Assembly (NCBI RefSeq): GCF_017309955.1
Contig: NZ_CP021247.1
Coordinates: 2,753,001 to 2,817,000, forward strand
Direction of reading: 5' to 3'
Length of the DNA: 64,000 bases
From: Novosphingobium sp. KA1
Lineage (GTDB): Bacteria > Pseudomonadota > Alphaproteobacteria > Sphingomonadales > Sphingomonadaceae
The translations under genes and the position numbers were made by a program. The notes beneath the pieces are model-generated. The model was given only the letters and a program-made list of their open reading frames with translations. It did no database searches and was not told the DNA's origin. Positions 23,236 through 31,606 of this stretch are shown one piece after another; position 1 is the stretch's first letter; each line of letters begins with the position of its first letter.

Positions 23236-26160
23236 TCAGAAGTTGGCGGTGAAGCCGATGAAGATCGTGCGGCCGAGCGCGTCGTAGACGCCCGGGTAGG
23301 TGTTGCCGTTGCCGAACGAGGAGAGCACGCCTGCGGCGAGGGCCGGCGGATCCTTGTCGAACATGTTGTTCACGCCCGCGCGCAGGGTGAACTGCTTGTC
23401 GATCGCCTGCGAGAGCGAGAGATCGAAGTAGTTGTAGGCATCGATCTTGCGATTGATGATGCTCGGCGTGCCGGTGAGGAACGGGTTGTCCGAAAGGCTC
23501 GACAGCTTGGTGCCGCCGATGTGGCGCCAGGACAGCGAGACGGTGGTGTCGCTTTCGCCCATCCAGGTCAGACGCGCGACGTGGCGCCATTCGGGGTTGG
23601 GCTGGCCGCAGGTGTAGCCGAAGTAGCCCTTGCAGTCGTACGAGCCCATGCCCGGAACCGGCTCTGCCTTCTGTTCGGCAAGCCAGGTGCCGACGACGTT
23701 GAAGTTGAGCTGGCCGGCGCCGCCGAGCGGCAGGGTGTAGTCCGCCGTGACGTCGATGCCGGAGGTCTTGAGGTAGCCGGTGTTGAGCGTGGTCGAGACG
23801 ATATAGCCCGCGTTCTGGCCGAACAGGGCGCCCGAGCGCGGATCGCGCTTGAACAGGCCGCAGAAGTAGGGATCACCCGTCGATGCACACTGGCTGATGA
23901 TCAGCGAGGGGGCAATCGAGCCGATGTAGTCCTTCACCTTGATGTTGAAGTAGTCGACCGAGAGCGAGAAGCGGCGCAGGGCCTTCGGCGTCAGCACGAA
24001 GCCGACAGTGTAGGTGTCTGCGGTTTCCGGCTTGAGCGCGGTATTGCCACCGCCGAGCGCGGAGCAGGTGTCGCTCGGGCATTCGACGATCTTGCCGTAC
24101 TGCGCGGCCGTCACGCCGGTCAGTTCGCAGACTGCCAGCGAGGCGGTCGGCGTGGCACCGGCGCAGGGATCGATGGCCGACACGTTGCCGACCGACTGGG
24201 CGCCGAACAGCTCGCCGACGTTGGGCGCGCGGATGGCGTGGTTGTAGCTGGCGCGGATGCGCAGGTCGTCAACCGGCTGCCAGCTCAGTTCGGCCTTGTA
24301 GGTCCACACGTTGTAGCTGGAACCGAGGCCGGTCGAGTGCTGCTTGTTGTCGTAGGACGAGTAGCGCAGGCCGCCGTTGATACTGAGCGAGCGGATGAAC
24401 GGCTGGTCTTCGATCAGCGGCACTTCGATTTCGCCGTAGGCCTCGGTCACGCTGATGACGCCGTCGGTATCGACGGTGCCGTTCTGCTGGGCGACTTCGT
24501 CTGCCGTGAACTTGAGCGTCTCGCGGCGACGTTCCGCACCCAGCGCGATGCCGACGCCGTGGCTGGCCCAGGGCAGGGTCACGCCCATCTCGCCCAGGTC
24601 GCCGCTCAGCGAGCCCGAGAACACCGACAGCGAGTTGCGCGAGGCGGTGTTGCTCTCGGTGAAGAGGTAGGCGGCCTGTTCGGCGGTCACGCCGCCGGGC
24701 GTGAACACGTTGACCGGGATGCAGTTCGGATCGGTGCCGTTGACCACCGAACGGCAGGTCGCCACGCCATTGACGCTCACCACGTCAAGCGCGCGGGCCG
24801 CCTTCACCTGGTCGACGTCGTTCATGTAGGTCTCGTTGTACTTGACCAGCGAGTACATGTAATTGACGTCGTAGGAGAAACCGCTGCCCAGGTCGCCCTT
24901 GAGGCCGGCCGAATAGCGGTAGTCGTTGTAGCGCAGGTTGTCGCGGCGCGGCGCCACGTTCATGCGGTAGGCGACCAGCGAGTCTTCGGTGGTGTCGGTG
25001 CCCGCCGCGCTGCCGCAGATCGCGTTGAGCTGCGCGGCACTGGCGTAGGGATGGTTGCACGGGATCGCGAAGGCCGTGCCCAGCCAGATGGCCGAGGGTG
25101 CGACCTGCGAGAAGGTCTGGTCGTGCATGTACATGAAGCTGCCGTAAAGCTGGGCAGCCTTGCTGAAGTCGAAGTGTGCGAAACCACCGGCGGTGATGCG
25201 CTCGTCCGAACGCTGGAAGTAGTTGTCCGGCGCGTAGTTGTAGGCATAGGAATTGTCGTAGGGGACGAGCGTGCCGTCACCGCTGCGGTTGTTGACCAGC
25301 GTCTGGCCCTGGTAGGCGCTCTTGTCCGAAAGCGGCACGAACGAACCGAACGGCGAGTTGCTCGAACCGCCGCAGTAGAGGCCGGTACCGGCATCGTCGA
25401 GCTGGTTGAGCGCGCAGGACGACACGTCGCGATCCGACTGGCGAACCGGGCTGAAGTGGCGATAGCCGCCGAACACGGTGATGTTGCCACGGCCGTCGGC
25501 GAAGTTCTTGCCCGCCGCGATGGTGATGTCCTGCTTGCCGCCGTCGACCACCGACTTCGGTGCCGGGGTATAGTCCTTTGCGGTCAGCAGGCTGCGGATG
25601 GAGCTGTTGTCGTTGGTGTGCTGCGCGAAACCGGCCTGTGCGTCGATGCGAACACCGTCGAGGTCCTTCTTGAGCACGAAGTTGACCACGCCCGAAAGCG
25701 CGTCCGAACCGTAGACGGCCGAGGCGCCGCCCGACACGACGTCGACGCGCTCGACCAGGCTGCTGGGCACGAAGTTGAGGTTGACCGCCTGCGAAGGCAT
25801 CAGGCGCTGGCCGTCAAGCAGGACGAGCACGCGGTTCGAGCCGAGGTTGCGCAAGTTGATCTTGGAGGTGCCGTCCGAGCCGTTCGAGACGTTCTCGTTG
25901 GCGTCTGCGGTGAACTGCGGTAGGCGGTTCAGCACCTGCTCGACCGTGGTCGCGCCCTGATACTTGAATTCCTCGGACGAAACGATCGTCTGCGGGCTGT
26001 TGCTGGCAAGATCGGGGCGCTTGATGCGCGTGCCGGTGATGACGATGTCGGCGGCCGGAGCCGCGTCGTCCTGGGCGTAGGCAGCCTGCGAAGCGGCGGT
26101 GCCGACGGCGATCGCGGTCATCGCGGCCGCGCAATAAAGTGTCCTCATTCGACCCTTCAT
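23236..26160 (-). CDS. TonB-dependent receptor
   Basis: The ATG at 26160 follows AAGGGGAG and starts a signal peptide ending near AAYAQDD; the frame extends 18 codons further upstream without such support. The product is about 974 residues. It has a TonB box-like DIVITG, a plug with TRIKRPDLASNSPQTIVSS and ASAVYGSDALSGVVNFVLKK, and a terminal Phe (GFTANF). This receptor branch is common in sphingomonads and xanthomonads and is not tied to one substrate. The operator copy before it ties it to the island, so glycopeptides or oligosaccharides of the same substrate are likely cargo. Confidence 0.9.
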   Translation of the reverse strand: MKGRMRTLYCAAAMTAIAVGTAASQAAYAQDDAAPAADIVITGTRIKRPDLASNSPQTIVSSEEFKYQGATTVEQVLNRLPQFTADANENVSNGSDGTSKINLRNLGSNRVLVLLDGQRLMPSQAVNLNFVPSSLVERVDVVSGGASAVYGSDALSGVVNFVLKKDLDGVRIDAQAGFAQHTNDNSSIRSLLTAKDYTPAPKSVVDGGKQDITIAAGKNFADGRGNITVFGGYRHFSPVRQSDRDVSSCALNQLDDAGTGLYCGGSSNSPFGSFVPLSDKSAYQGQTLVNNRSGDGTLVPYDNSYAYNYAPDNYFQRSDERITAGGFAHFDFSKAAQLYGSFMYMHDQTFSQVAPSAIWLGTAFAIPCNHPYASAAQLNAICGSAAGTDTTEDSLVAYRMNVAPRRDNLRYNDYRYSAGLKGDLGSGFSYDVNYMYSLVKYNETYMNDVDQVKAARALDVVSVNGVATCRSVVNGTDPNCIPVNVFTPGGVTAEQAAYLFTESNTASRNSLSVFSGSLSGDLGEMGVTLPWASHGVGIALGAERRRETLKFTADEVAQQNGTVDTDGVISVTEAYGEIEVPLIEDQPFIRSLSINGGLRYSSYDNKQHSTGLGSSYNVWTYKAELSWQPVDDLRIRASYNHAIRAPNVGELFGAQSVGNVSAIDPCAGATPTASLAVCELTGVTAAQYGKIVECPSDTCSALGGGNTALKPETADTYTVGFVLTPKALRRFSLSVDYFNIKVKDYIGSIAPSLIISQCASTGDPYFCGLFKRDPRSGALFGQNAGYIVSTTLNTGYLKTSGIDVTADYTLPLGGAGQLNFNVVGTWLAEQKAEPVPGMGSYDCKGYFGYTCGQPNPEWRHVARLTWMGESDTTVSLSWRHIGGTKLSSLSDNPFLTGTPSIINRKIDAYNYFDLSLSQAIDKQFTLRAGVNNMFDKDPPALAAGVLSSFGNGNTYPGVYDALGRTIFIGFTANF

Positions 26161-26216
26161 GGGTGTGAACTCCCCTTGGTTGTTGCACCGAGGTTGCGAC
26201 ACATTTCGCGACAAGT

Positions 26217-26252
26217 CAAATATAGTATACGAAATATGTTATCTGTAGCAAA
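26217..26252 (-). promoter_or_regulatory. Shared regulon operator, copy 6, with overlapping promoter
   Basis: The plus strand reads AAATATAGTATACGAAATAT (26217-26236). On the minus strand TTGCTA (26252-26247) stands 18 bp before TATACT (26228-26223), which lies inside the palindrome. The receptor start codon is 57 bp further on. Confidence 0.65.
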
Positions 26253-26312
26253 AATGCCGCAATCGCCGTGACTTGCCCGGAAATCTGCGGTTTTCAGGAG
26301 GGGAGGTGCACG

Positions 26313-26341
26313 AAAAAGGGCGCTGCACGATGGCAGCGCCC
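26313..26341 (-). terminator. Intrinsic terminator after the GH27 gene
   Basis: On the minus strand GGGCGCTGC pairs with GCAGCGCCC (arms 26333-26341 and 26318-26326), followed by TTTTT. Confidence 0.88.
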
Positions 26342-26369
26342 TCCCGAATCATCTGAGTTTTAGGCCGGG

Positions 26370-27920
26370 TCAGCTGGCCTTTGCGCCGTGGACGACAACC
26401 ATCACCACGCCCCGCGCCGGGACCTGATAGCCGGCGGGCAGGGCGGCCGACCGGGCGCCGCTCCACACGTCCTCGACACTGTCGATTGCGGCAAGCCCTG
26501 CGTCGGCCGGAGTGAGCGCAAGCGGTGCGGGCGCATCGCCGCGATTGAACAGCGCGAGCGCAACGCGGCCGTCGGCAAGCGGCTTGCTCCAGACTTCCAT
26601 CGTGCCGGCCTTGCGCACGGCCTTGCCCTGCACGCCAAGCGCATCCTGATCGACGGCGATGACCCGGCGATTGGTAAGCATGGCCAGCGTCTCCGCGCTC
26701 ATCTCGCGCAGGTCATGGCCCATCATCAGCGGCGCTGCGGACATCGCCCAGAGCGACATGTGGGTGCGGTATTCATCCCCGCTCATGCCGCCATTGCCGA
26801 TTTCCAGCATGTCGGGGTCGTTCCAGCCGTGCGGTCCGGCCCAGGCGGGGTTGCCGTTCTTGTCGAAGCCGATCTTGGCCATCGTCGGGTAATCGTCGGT
26901 GATGTCGCCGGTCGTGCGCCAGAGCTGGCCGCCGACGTCGCGGCCCCAGCTGCCGACGTCGAAACGGCCATATTCGCACAGCGAGAACAGGATGTCGCGC
27001 CCGGTCCGCTTGCCGGCTTCCTGCAGCGCCTTGCCCATTTCATAGTAGCTGCGCTTCACGGTGTCGGCATCGGCGTAGAACCATTCACCGGAGCACAGGT
27101 CGTACTTGAGGTAGTCGAAGCCCCAGTCGGCATAGGTATCGGCGTCCTGCTTCACATGGCCGTAGCTGCCGATGTAGCCCGCGCAGGTCTTCGGCCCCTG
27201 CGAGGAGTAGATGCCGATCTTCAGGCCCTTCGAATGGACGTAGGCGGTCAGCGCCTTCATGTCGGGGAACTTGGCATTGGGCTGGAGCACGCCCTTGGCA
27301 TCGCGCTCGCCCTGCCAGCCGTCGTCGATGTTGATGTAGATATAGCCGGCGTCGCGCAGGCCGGAGGAGACCATGGCATCGGCCATCGCGCGCACGGTCT
27401 TGTCATCGATGTGTTCGGCGAACTTGTTCCAGCTGCTCCAGCCCATCGGCGGAGTGGCGGCCAGCTTGCTGGGGATCGGCGTGCCCATCGCCGGGAGCGC
27501 GGTGAACTGGAAGGCGCGGGCCTTGGCGTCCTTCGCGGTGCCGGGGCGGCCGGTGCTGTCCACTTCCGATTCCCAGATCCGGCCCTTGAGGTGGGCGCGG
27601 CCGTCCTCGATGGCGACGCTCCACGGGCGCGTCGGGTGGTCGCGGTCGTTGAGGTTGCGGGCCTCGAACTTCAGCACGCCGCCTTCGATGTGCGGGTTCA
27701 TCATCTCGACCGGGCCGTACCACTTGGTGGTGACCGAGCCGGCGATCTTGCCGCCCTTGGAGGTGATTTCCATCATCGTCACGCCGGGGGTGGGCGGGGT
27801 GTCGTCGAACAGCCAGACGCCGTCGTAGGCGGTCTTGGCGAGAACCGGAGAGGTGCTGGCAAGCAGCGCGCCTGCCAGCATGGGGCCAAGGGCGGCGGCT
27901 TTGATAAGGGCGTGTTTCAT
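26370..27920 (-). CDS. Exported GH27 alpha-galactosidase / beta-L-arabinopyranosidase-type enzyme
   Basis: The 516-residue protein has a signal peptide, an extra N-terminal beta domain (about residues 30-150) not needed for catalysis, and a GH27 barrel starting at TPPMGWSSWNKF. The nucleophile is Asp274 (YLKYDLCSG), and the acid/base lies in WNDPDML (second Asp about 370). A C-terminal beta domain follows. The family releases alpha-D-galactose, and some members release beta-L-arabinopyranose. Extensin carries a single alpha-galactose on serine, and arabinogalactan proteins carry beta-L-arabinopyranose, so both activities fit the proposed substrate. AAGGAG precedes the ATG at 27920. The gene follows the permease by 87 bp, across a hairpin, in the same orientation. 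Confidence 0.9.
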   Translation of the reverse strand: MKHALIKAAALGPMLAGALLASTSPVLAKTAYDGVWLFDDTPPTPGVTMMEITSKGGKIAGSVTTKWYGPVEMMNPHIEGGVLKFEARNLNDRDHPTRPWSVAIEDGRAHLKGRIWESEVDSTGRPGTAKDAKARAFQFTALPAMGTPIPSKLAATPPMGWSSWNKFAEHIDDKTVRAMADAMVSSGLRDAGYIYINIDDGWQGERDAKGVLQPNAKFPDMKALTAYVHSKGLKIGIYSSQGPKTCAGYIGSYGHVKQDADTYADWGFDYLKYDLCSGEWFYADADTVKRSYYEMGKALQEAGKRTGRDILFSLCEYGRFDVGSWGRDVGGQLWRTTGDITDDYPTMAKIGFDKNGNPAWAGPHGWNDPDMLEIGNGGMSGDEYRTHMSLWAMSAAPLMMGHDLREMSAETLAMLTNRRVIAVDQDALGVQGKAVRKAGTMEVWSKPLADGRVALALFNRGDAPAPLALTPADAGLAAIDSVEDVWSGARSAALPAGYQVPARGVVMVVVHGAKAS

Positions 27921-27973
27921 CGCGATCTCCTTGGACCGTGTCGCATTCGGATAAGGGGGCGGGAAGGGGGGGC

Positions 27974-27998
27974 GGGGAATGCCCGGGAGGGCATCCCC
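27974..27998 (-). other. Hairpin between the permease and GH27 genes
   Basis: GGGGAATGCCC (27974-27984) pairs with GGGCATCCCC (27989-27998) with one bulged base. No T run follows in the direction of transcription, so it may stabilise or partly attenuate the message rather than end it. Confidence 0.5.
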
Positions 27999-28007
27999 CG
28001 GACAGGT

Positions 28008-29426
28008 TTACGAAGCAGCCTTGGCTTCGAGGGCGGCTTCGCTGCGGCTGCGGCCATAGAGGCAGTAGGCGAGGAGGCCGATGACGTTCCAGGCGCCGAA
28101 GCGGACCAGCGTCGTCGAGGGCAGGCTGAACAGCAGGTAGGCGCAGCCCAGGATCGTCAGGGTGCCGACCAGATAGGGCTGCGGGCACTTGAACAGGCGC
28201 GGCAGCTGCGGCGAGCGGCGGCGCAGGATCATCAGGCAGGCGCCGACCGAGATAAAGGCGATCAGCGTACCGGCATTGGCCAGTTCGGCAATCTCATCGA
28301 GGCGGAAGATGCCGGCGACGAGGGCGATCGAGACGCCGGTGATCAGCGTGATGCGGGTCGGCGCGCCGGTGCGCGGGCTGATCTTGGCAAGGCTGCGCGG
28401 CAGCAGGCCGTCACGCGCCATCACGAAGAACACGCGGCTCTGGCCGTACATCATCACGAGGATGACCGAGGGCAGCGCCAGAACGGCGGCAAGCGCGATC
28501 AGGTGCGCGGCAACCGGCTGGCCAAGCTGGCGCAGCACGAGGGCGAGCGGTTCGGGCGAGTTGGCAAGCTGCTGGAAGGGCAGGGCACCGATCGCCGAGA
28601 TGGCGACGGCCATGTAGATCGCGGTGCAGACCACCATCGAACCGACGATGCCGATGGTGAGGTCGCGGCCGGGGTTCTTGGCTTCTTCCGCGGAAGTGGC
28701 GACCGCGTCGAAACCGTAGAAGGCGAAGAACACGATGGCCGCCGCCGCCATCACGCCGCGCTGCATGCCGCCCACTTCGGTGCTGGCAAAGCCGTAAGGC
28801 ATGAAGGGGTGCATGTTATCGGCATTAAAGGCTGGGGCCGCCATGAACACGAAGATCGACAGCGCGACCAGCTTGATGATGACGAGAATGATATTCAGCG
28901 TCGCGCTTTCGCGCGTGCCGGCGATCAGCATGCCCATCACCGCGAGGGCGACAATTACCGCAGGCATGTTGATGATGCCGCCGCCATGCGGGCCGACCAG
29001 CAGGGCGTGGGGCAGGTGGATGCCGGCGGATTCGATCCAGCCGACCAGATAGCCGGACCAGCCGACCGCCACCGTGGAGCAGGCCAGCGAATATTCGAGG
29101 ATCAGGCTCCAGCCCACCACCCAGGCGACGGTTTCGCCCATCGCGGCGTAGGAGAACGTATAGGCGCTGCCCGCGGCCGGGATCATCGTGGCCATCTCGG
29201 CGTAGGCGAGCGCGGCGCAGGCGCAGACCGCACCGGCGACGGCAAAGGCCAGGATCACGGCGGGGCCGGCGCGCTCGGCGCCGACGCCCGTCAGTGTGTA
29301 GATGCCGGTGCCGACGATCGCGCCGACGCCAAGGGCGATCAGGTGCGGCCAGCTCAGTGTCTTGGCGAGGGAGTGTCCGGAATAGCGTTGCGACAGTTTT
29401 TCTATGGATTTACGCGGTCCGAGCAT
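28008..29426 (-). CDS. APC-superfamily amino-acid permease
   Basis: I start the gene at the ATG at 29426, which follows a GGGGGGA stretch, because the longer frame reads back through the upstream regulator. The product is 472 residues with about 12 hydrophobic segments. It opens with HLIALGVGAIVGTGIYTLTG, the unwound first helix (G-x-GIGxGI-like) of the APC family. It resembles cationic or neutral amino-acid transporters of the CAT group (YGFDAVATSAEEAKNPGRDL). Next to a D-amino-acid oxidase-like gene and with hydroxyproline enzymes nearby, hydroxyproline, proline or short-peptide-derived amino acids are the likely cargo. The gene lies 19 bp after the GntR gene in the same direction. Confidence 0.87.
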   Translation of the reverse strand: MLGPRKSIEKLSQRYSGHSLAKTLSWPHLIALGVGAIVGTGIYTLTGVGAERAGPAVILAFAVAGAVCACAALAYAEMATMIPAAGSAYTFSYAAMGETVAWVVGWSLILEYSLACSTVAVGWSGYLVGWIESAGIHLPHALLVGPHGGGIINMPAVIVALAVMGMLIAGTRESATLNIILVIIKLVALSIFVFMAAPAFNADNMHPFMPYGFASTEVGGMQRGVMAAAAIVFFAFYGFDAVATSAEEAKNPGRDLTIGIVGSMVVCTAIYMAVAISAIGALPFQQLANSPEPLALVLRQLGQPVAAHLIALAAVLALPSVILVMMYGQSRVFFVMARDGLLPRSLAKISPRTGAPTRITLITGVSIALVAGIFRLDEIAELANAGTLIAFISVGACLMILRRRSPQLPRLFKCPQPYLVGTLTILGCAYLLFSLPSTTLVRFGAWNVIGLLAYCLYGRSRSEAALEAKAAS

Positions 29427-29445
29427 TCGGTCCCCCCGATCTGGT

Positions 29446-30102
29446 TCAGCCGGTCTGAGCGGCAGTGAAATGGGCACGCAAGTCGTCAAGCGTGCTGGCG
29501 ATGTGTTGGGTGAGCAGGCCCTGCACCTTGGCCGCATCTCCGGCGAGCCAGGCATCGAGCAGGTCACGGTGTTCCATGTGGGCGCGGTCGCCGCGTCCGG
29601 CCGGTTCGAGGTGCGAGAGCACATAACGCTCGGCCAGGACTTCAAGGCGCTCGACCAGCTGGGTGGTCAGCAAGCGCTTGCCCGGGCGCACCAGCGCGAC
29701 GTGGAATTCGCGGTTGCGCACGGCCACTTCGGCCAGGTTGTCCTTGGCCGCGACGTCGAGGATTTCGAACGCCTTGATGGCGGCCTGCTTGTCATCCGCG
29801 TCGGCGAGGGTGCAGGCATAGGCCGCGGCGACCGGTTCGATAGAAAGGCGAAGCTGGTAGATTTCCTCGGCCTGGTCGGTCGACATCGGGCGGACGAACC
29901 ACCCGCGATTGGCCTGGCTGGTCAGCAGGCCTTCATGTTCGAGCCGGGCGAGTGCCTCGCGCAGGGGGATCTTGCTGACGCCGAGTTCGGCGGCCAGTGC
30001 ATCCTGGCGCACGGGCTCCATCACGGGTAGCTTCCCTTCGACGATCCTTTCGCGGATCACGTCGAAAATGCGTTCAGCAAGGGTGCGGACGACGATTGTC
30101 AC
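29446..30102 (-). CDS. GntR-family transcriptional regulator with FCD domain
   Basis: The 218-residue protein has a winged helix (about residues 5-70, helix-turn-helix around ALAAELGVSKIPLREALARL) and an FCD domain (about 78-205, with EIYQLRLSIEPVAAA, FHVALVRP and HRDLLDAWLAGD). It is the second FCD regulator in the island and belongs to a shorter subtype than the one at 8881. It is the first gene of the unit regulator, permease, GH27, and has an operator copy about 55 bp upstream, so it may be self-controlled. Regulators of this subtype often govern amino-acid or hydroxyproline catabolism. Which of the two proteins reads the shared palindrome is open. Confidence 0.88.
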   Translation of the reverse strand: MTIVVRTLAERIFDVIRERIVEGKLPVMEPVRQDALAAELGVSKIPLREALARLEHEGLLTSQANRGWFVRPMSTDQAEEIYQLRLSIEPVAAAYACTLADADDKQAAIKAFEILDVAAKDNLAEVAVRNREFHVALVRPGKRLLTTQLVERLEVLAERYVLSHLEPAGRGDRAHMEHRDLLDAWLAGDAAKVQGLLTQHIASTLDDLRAHFTAAQTG

Positions 30103-30154
30103 CTGGAAGTCTCCGTATCATGTACCGCGGCGCCGATCATGGGCGCAGCGGGTG

Positions 30155-30168
30155 TAACGTATACGGTA
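30155..30168 (-). promoter_or_regulatory. Shared regulon operator, copy 7 (GntR-permease-GH27 unit)
   Basis: The site holds the perfect 8-bp core CGTATACG (30158-30165) with degenerate flanks (GTAA and GTAG). On the minus strand the core includes TATACG. It lies 55 bp before the regulator start. Confidence 0.55.
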
Positions 30169-30295
30169 GATGATGACTCCGGTCGCCGCAATCGAACCAA
30201 ATTACATTTCCGCAACGCGACATTGGCCATTGCCATGTGCGGCGCGTGGCTTGCAGTCGGAAAGGCGGAAACGGTGGACATGCGGTCGGAAAACC

Positions 30296-30336
30296 TTGCC
30301 TGGTGATCGTGCTGACTATATATGGTATACGATCTA
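30296..30336 (+). promoter_or_regulatory. Shared regulon operator, copy 8, with promoter of the FAD oxidoreductase gene
   Basis: TTGCCT (30296-30301) and TATATG (30319-30324) with a 17-bp spacer form a plausible promoter. The overlapping palindrome reads TATGGTATACGATCTA (30321-30336). The gene's start codon follows 25 bp later. Confidence 0.6.
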
Positions 30337-30361
30337 ATCGAAGCAATGCAACGGAGTTTTT

Positions 30362-31582
30362 GTGGGGCGTACAGCAATCGTCGGCGGCGGGGTCGTGGGG
30401 CTTTGCACGGGCATCGCCCTGCTGGACGCGGGGCGTGCGGTCACCGTGGTCGACGACGACCTCGCAGGCGCGGCGGCATCGTGGGGCAATGCCGGCCATA
30501 TCGCCGTCGAGCAGGTGGAGCCGCTGGCCTCGATGGAAGCCGTGCGCAGCCTGCCGGGCCGACTGTTCTCGCGCGGCGGCGCGCTGGCGTTTCCGCCTTC
30601 CGCGATCGGCCGCTGGTTGCCGTTCGGACTGCGCTTGCTGGCTGCATCGCGCCCGGCGCAGTTCCGCAAGGGCTGCGCGGCGCTGCGTCCGCTGATGGCA
30701 GAGGCGATGCCGGCCTGGCGCACCATGGCCGATGCCATCGGCGCGCCGGATCTGCTGCGCGAGGATGGCCATTTCATCGTCTGGCACGGTGAACAGGCTG
30801 CGATTTCCGGGCGCAAGGCCTGGGAAAGCGCGGATACCGGTGCCGCGCGTGTCCAGGACGTCAGCGCGGCCGAGCGTGCGGTGCTGGATGGTCTTGGCGC
30901 CCAGCCGGCGGCGGGGGCGGTGCGTTTTACCGGCAGCGGGCAGATTGCCGACCTCGGCGATCTCCGCAAGGCGCTGCGCGCGGCGTTCGTGCAGCGCGGC
31001 GGGGTGATCGTGGAGCGCCACGCGGAACTGCACGTGCAAGGCGGCAAGGCCGTCCTGCCGGGCGTGGAGGCCGATACGATCCTGATCTGCGCCGGCGTGC
31101 GTTCGCGTGCCCTGATGGAAGCGGCCGGCCACAAGGTGCCGATCATTGCCGAGCGCGGCTATCACGTGCGCGCGGATGCTTCAGGTTGGGCGGCGGACTT
31201 GCCTCCCGTGGTGTTCGAGGAACGCTCGATGATCGTCACGCGCTACCGGGACTGCGTGCAGGCGGCGAGCTTTGTCGAACTGGGCGATCCCGACGCGCCT
31301 GCCGATCCCCGCAAGTGGGAGCGTCTCGAACGCCATGTGCGCGAACTGGGACTGCCGATCGCGGGGCCGTTCCGGCGCTGGATGGGCTGCCGCCCGACGC
31401 TGCCGGACTACCTGCCCGCCATCGGTCGCTCGCGCCGGGTCGACAACCTGCATTATGCCTTCGGGCACCAGCATCTCGGCCTGACGCTGGCGCCGATCAC
31501 GGCCCGGCTCATGGCGGCGGCGATGGCGGGCGGGGAGCCGGTGGCACAACTGGCGCCCTTCGACATCGAGCGTTTTGCGTAA
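30362..31582 (+). CDS. FAD-dependent D-amino-acid dehydrogenase/oxidase-like enzyme, probably for cis-4-hydroxy-D-proline
   Basis: The gene starts with GTG at 30362 after a GGAG at 30353-30356. The 406-residue protein opens with a dinucleotide-binding fold (AIVGGGVVGLCTGIALLDAG, GxGxxG near residues 8-13) and belongs to the DAO family. Other visible family elements are the GNAGHIA stretch after the first Rossmann unit and a C-terminal WMGCRPTLPDYLPAIGRS motif that contacts the substrate and flavin. Cis-4-hydroxy-D-proline, the product of the epimerase, is oxidised to delta1-pyrroline-4-hydroxy-2-carboxylate by DAO-family enzymes, so this gene supplies the missing middle step. Other D-amino acids remain possible. 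It has its own operator copy and is divergent from the GntR unit. Confidence 0.82.
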   Translation: MGRTAIVGGGVVGLCTGIALLDAGRAVTVVDDDLAGAAASWGNAGHIAVEQVEPLASMEAVRSLPGRLFSRGGALAFPPSAIGRWLPFGLRLLAASRPAQFRKGCAALRPLMAEAMPAWRTMADAIGAPDLLREDGHFIVWHGEQAAISGRKAWESADTGAARVQDVSAAERAVLDGLGAQPAAGAVRFTGSGQIADLGDLRKALRAAFVQRGGVIVERHAELHVQGGKAVLPGVEADTILICAGVRSRALMEAAGHKVPIIAERGYHVRADASGWAADLPPVVFEERSMIVTRYRDCVQAASFVELGDPDAPADPRKWERLERHVRELGLPIAGPFRRWMGCRPTLPDYLPAIGRSRRVDNLHYAFGHQHLGLTLAPITARLMAAAMAGGEPVAQLAPFDIERFA

Positions 31583-31606
31583 GGGCGTCCGCCGGTCGGC
31601 GGCCGT

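Noticed and set aside
23020..25923. A 967-codon open frame opposite the second TonB receptor, and similar long frames opposite the other large genes
   Set aside because: These frames arise from strong third-position GC bias of the true gene on the other strand. Their translations are rich in Arg, Ala, Gly and Val with no domain or signal, while the opposite strand gives complete TonB receptors or enzymes.
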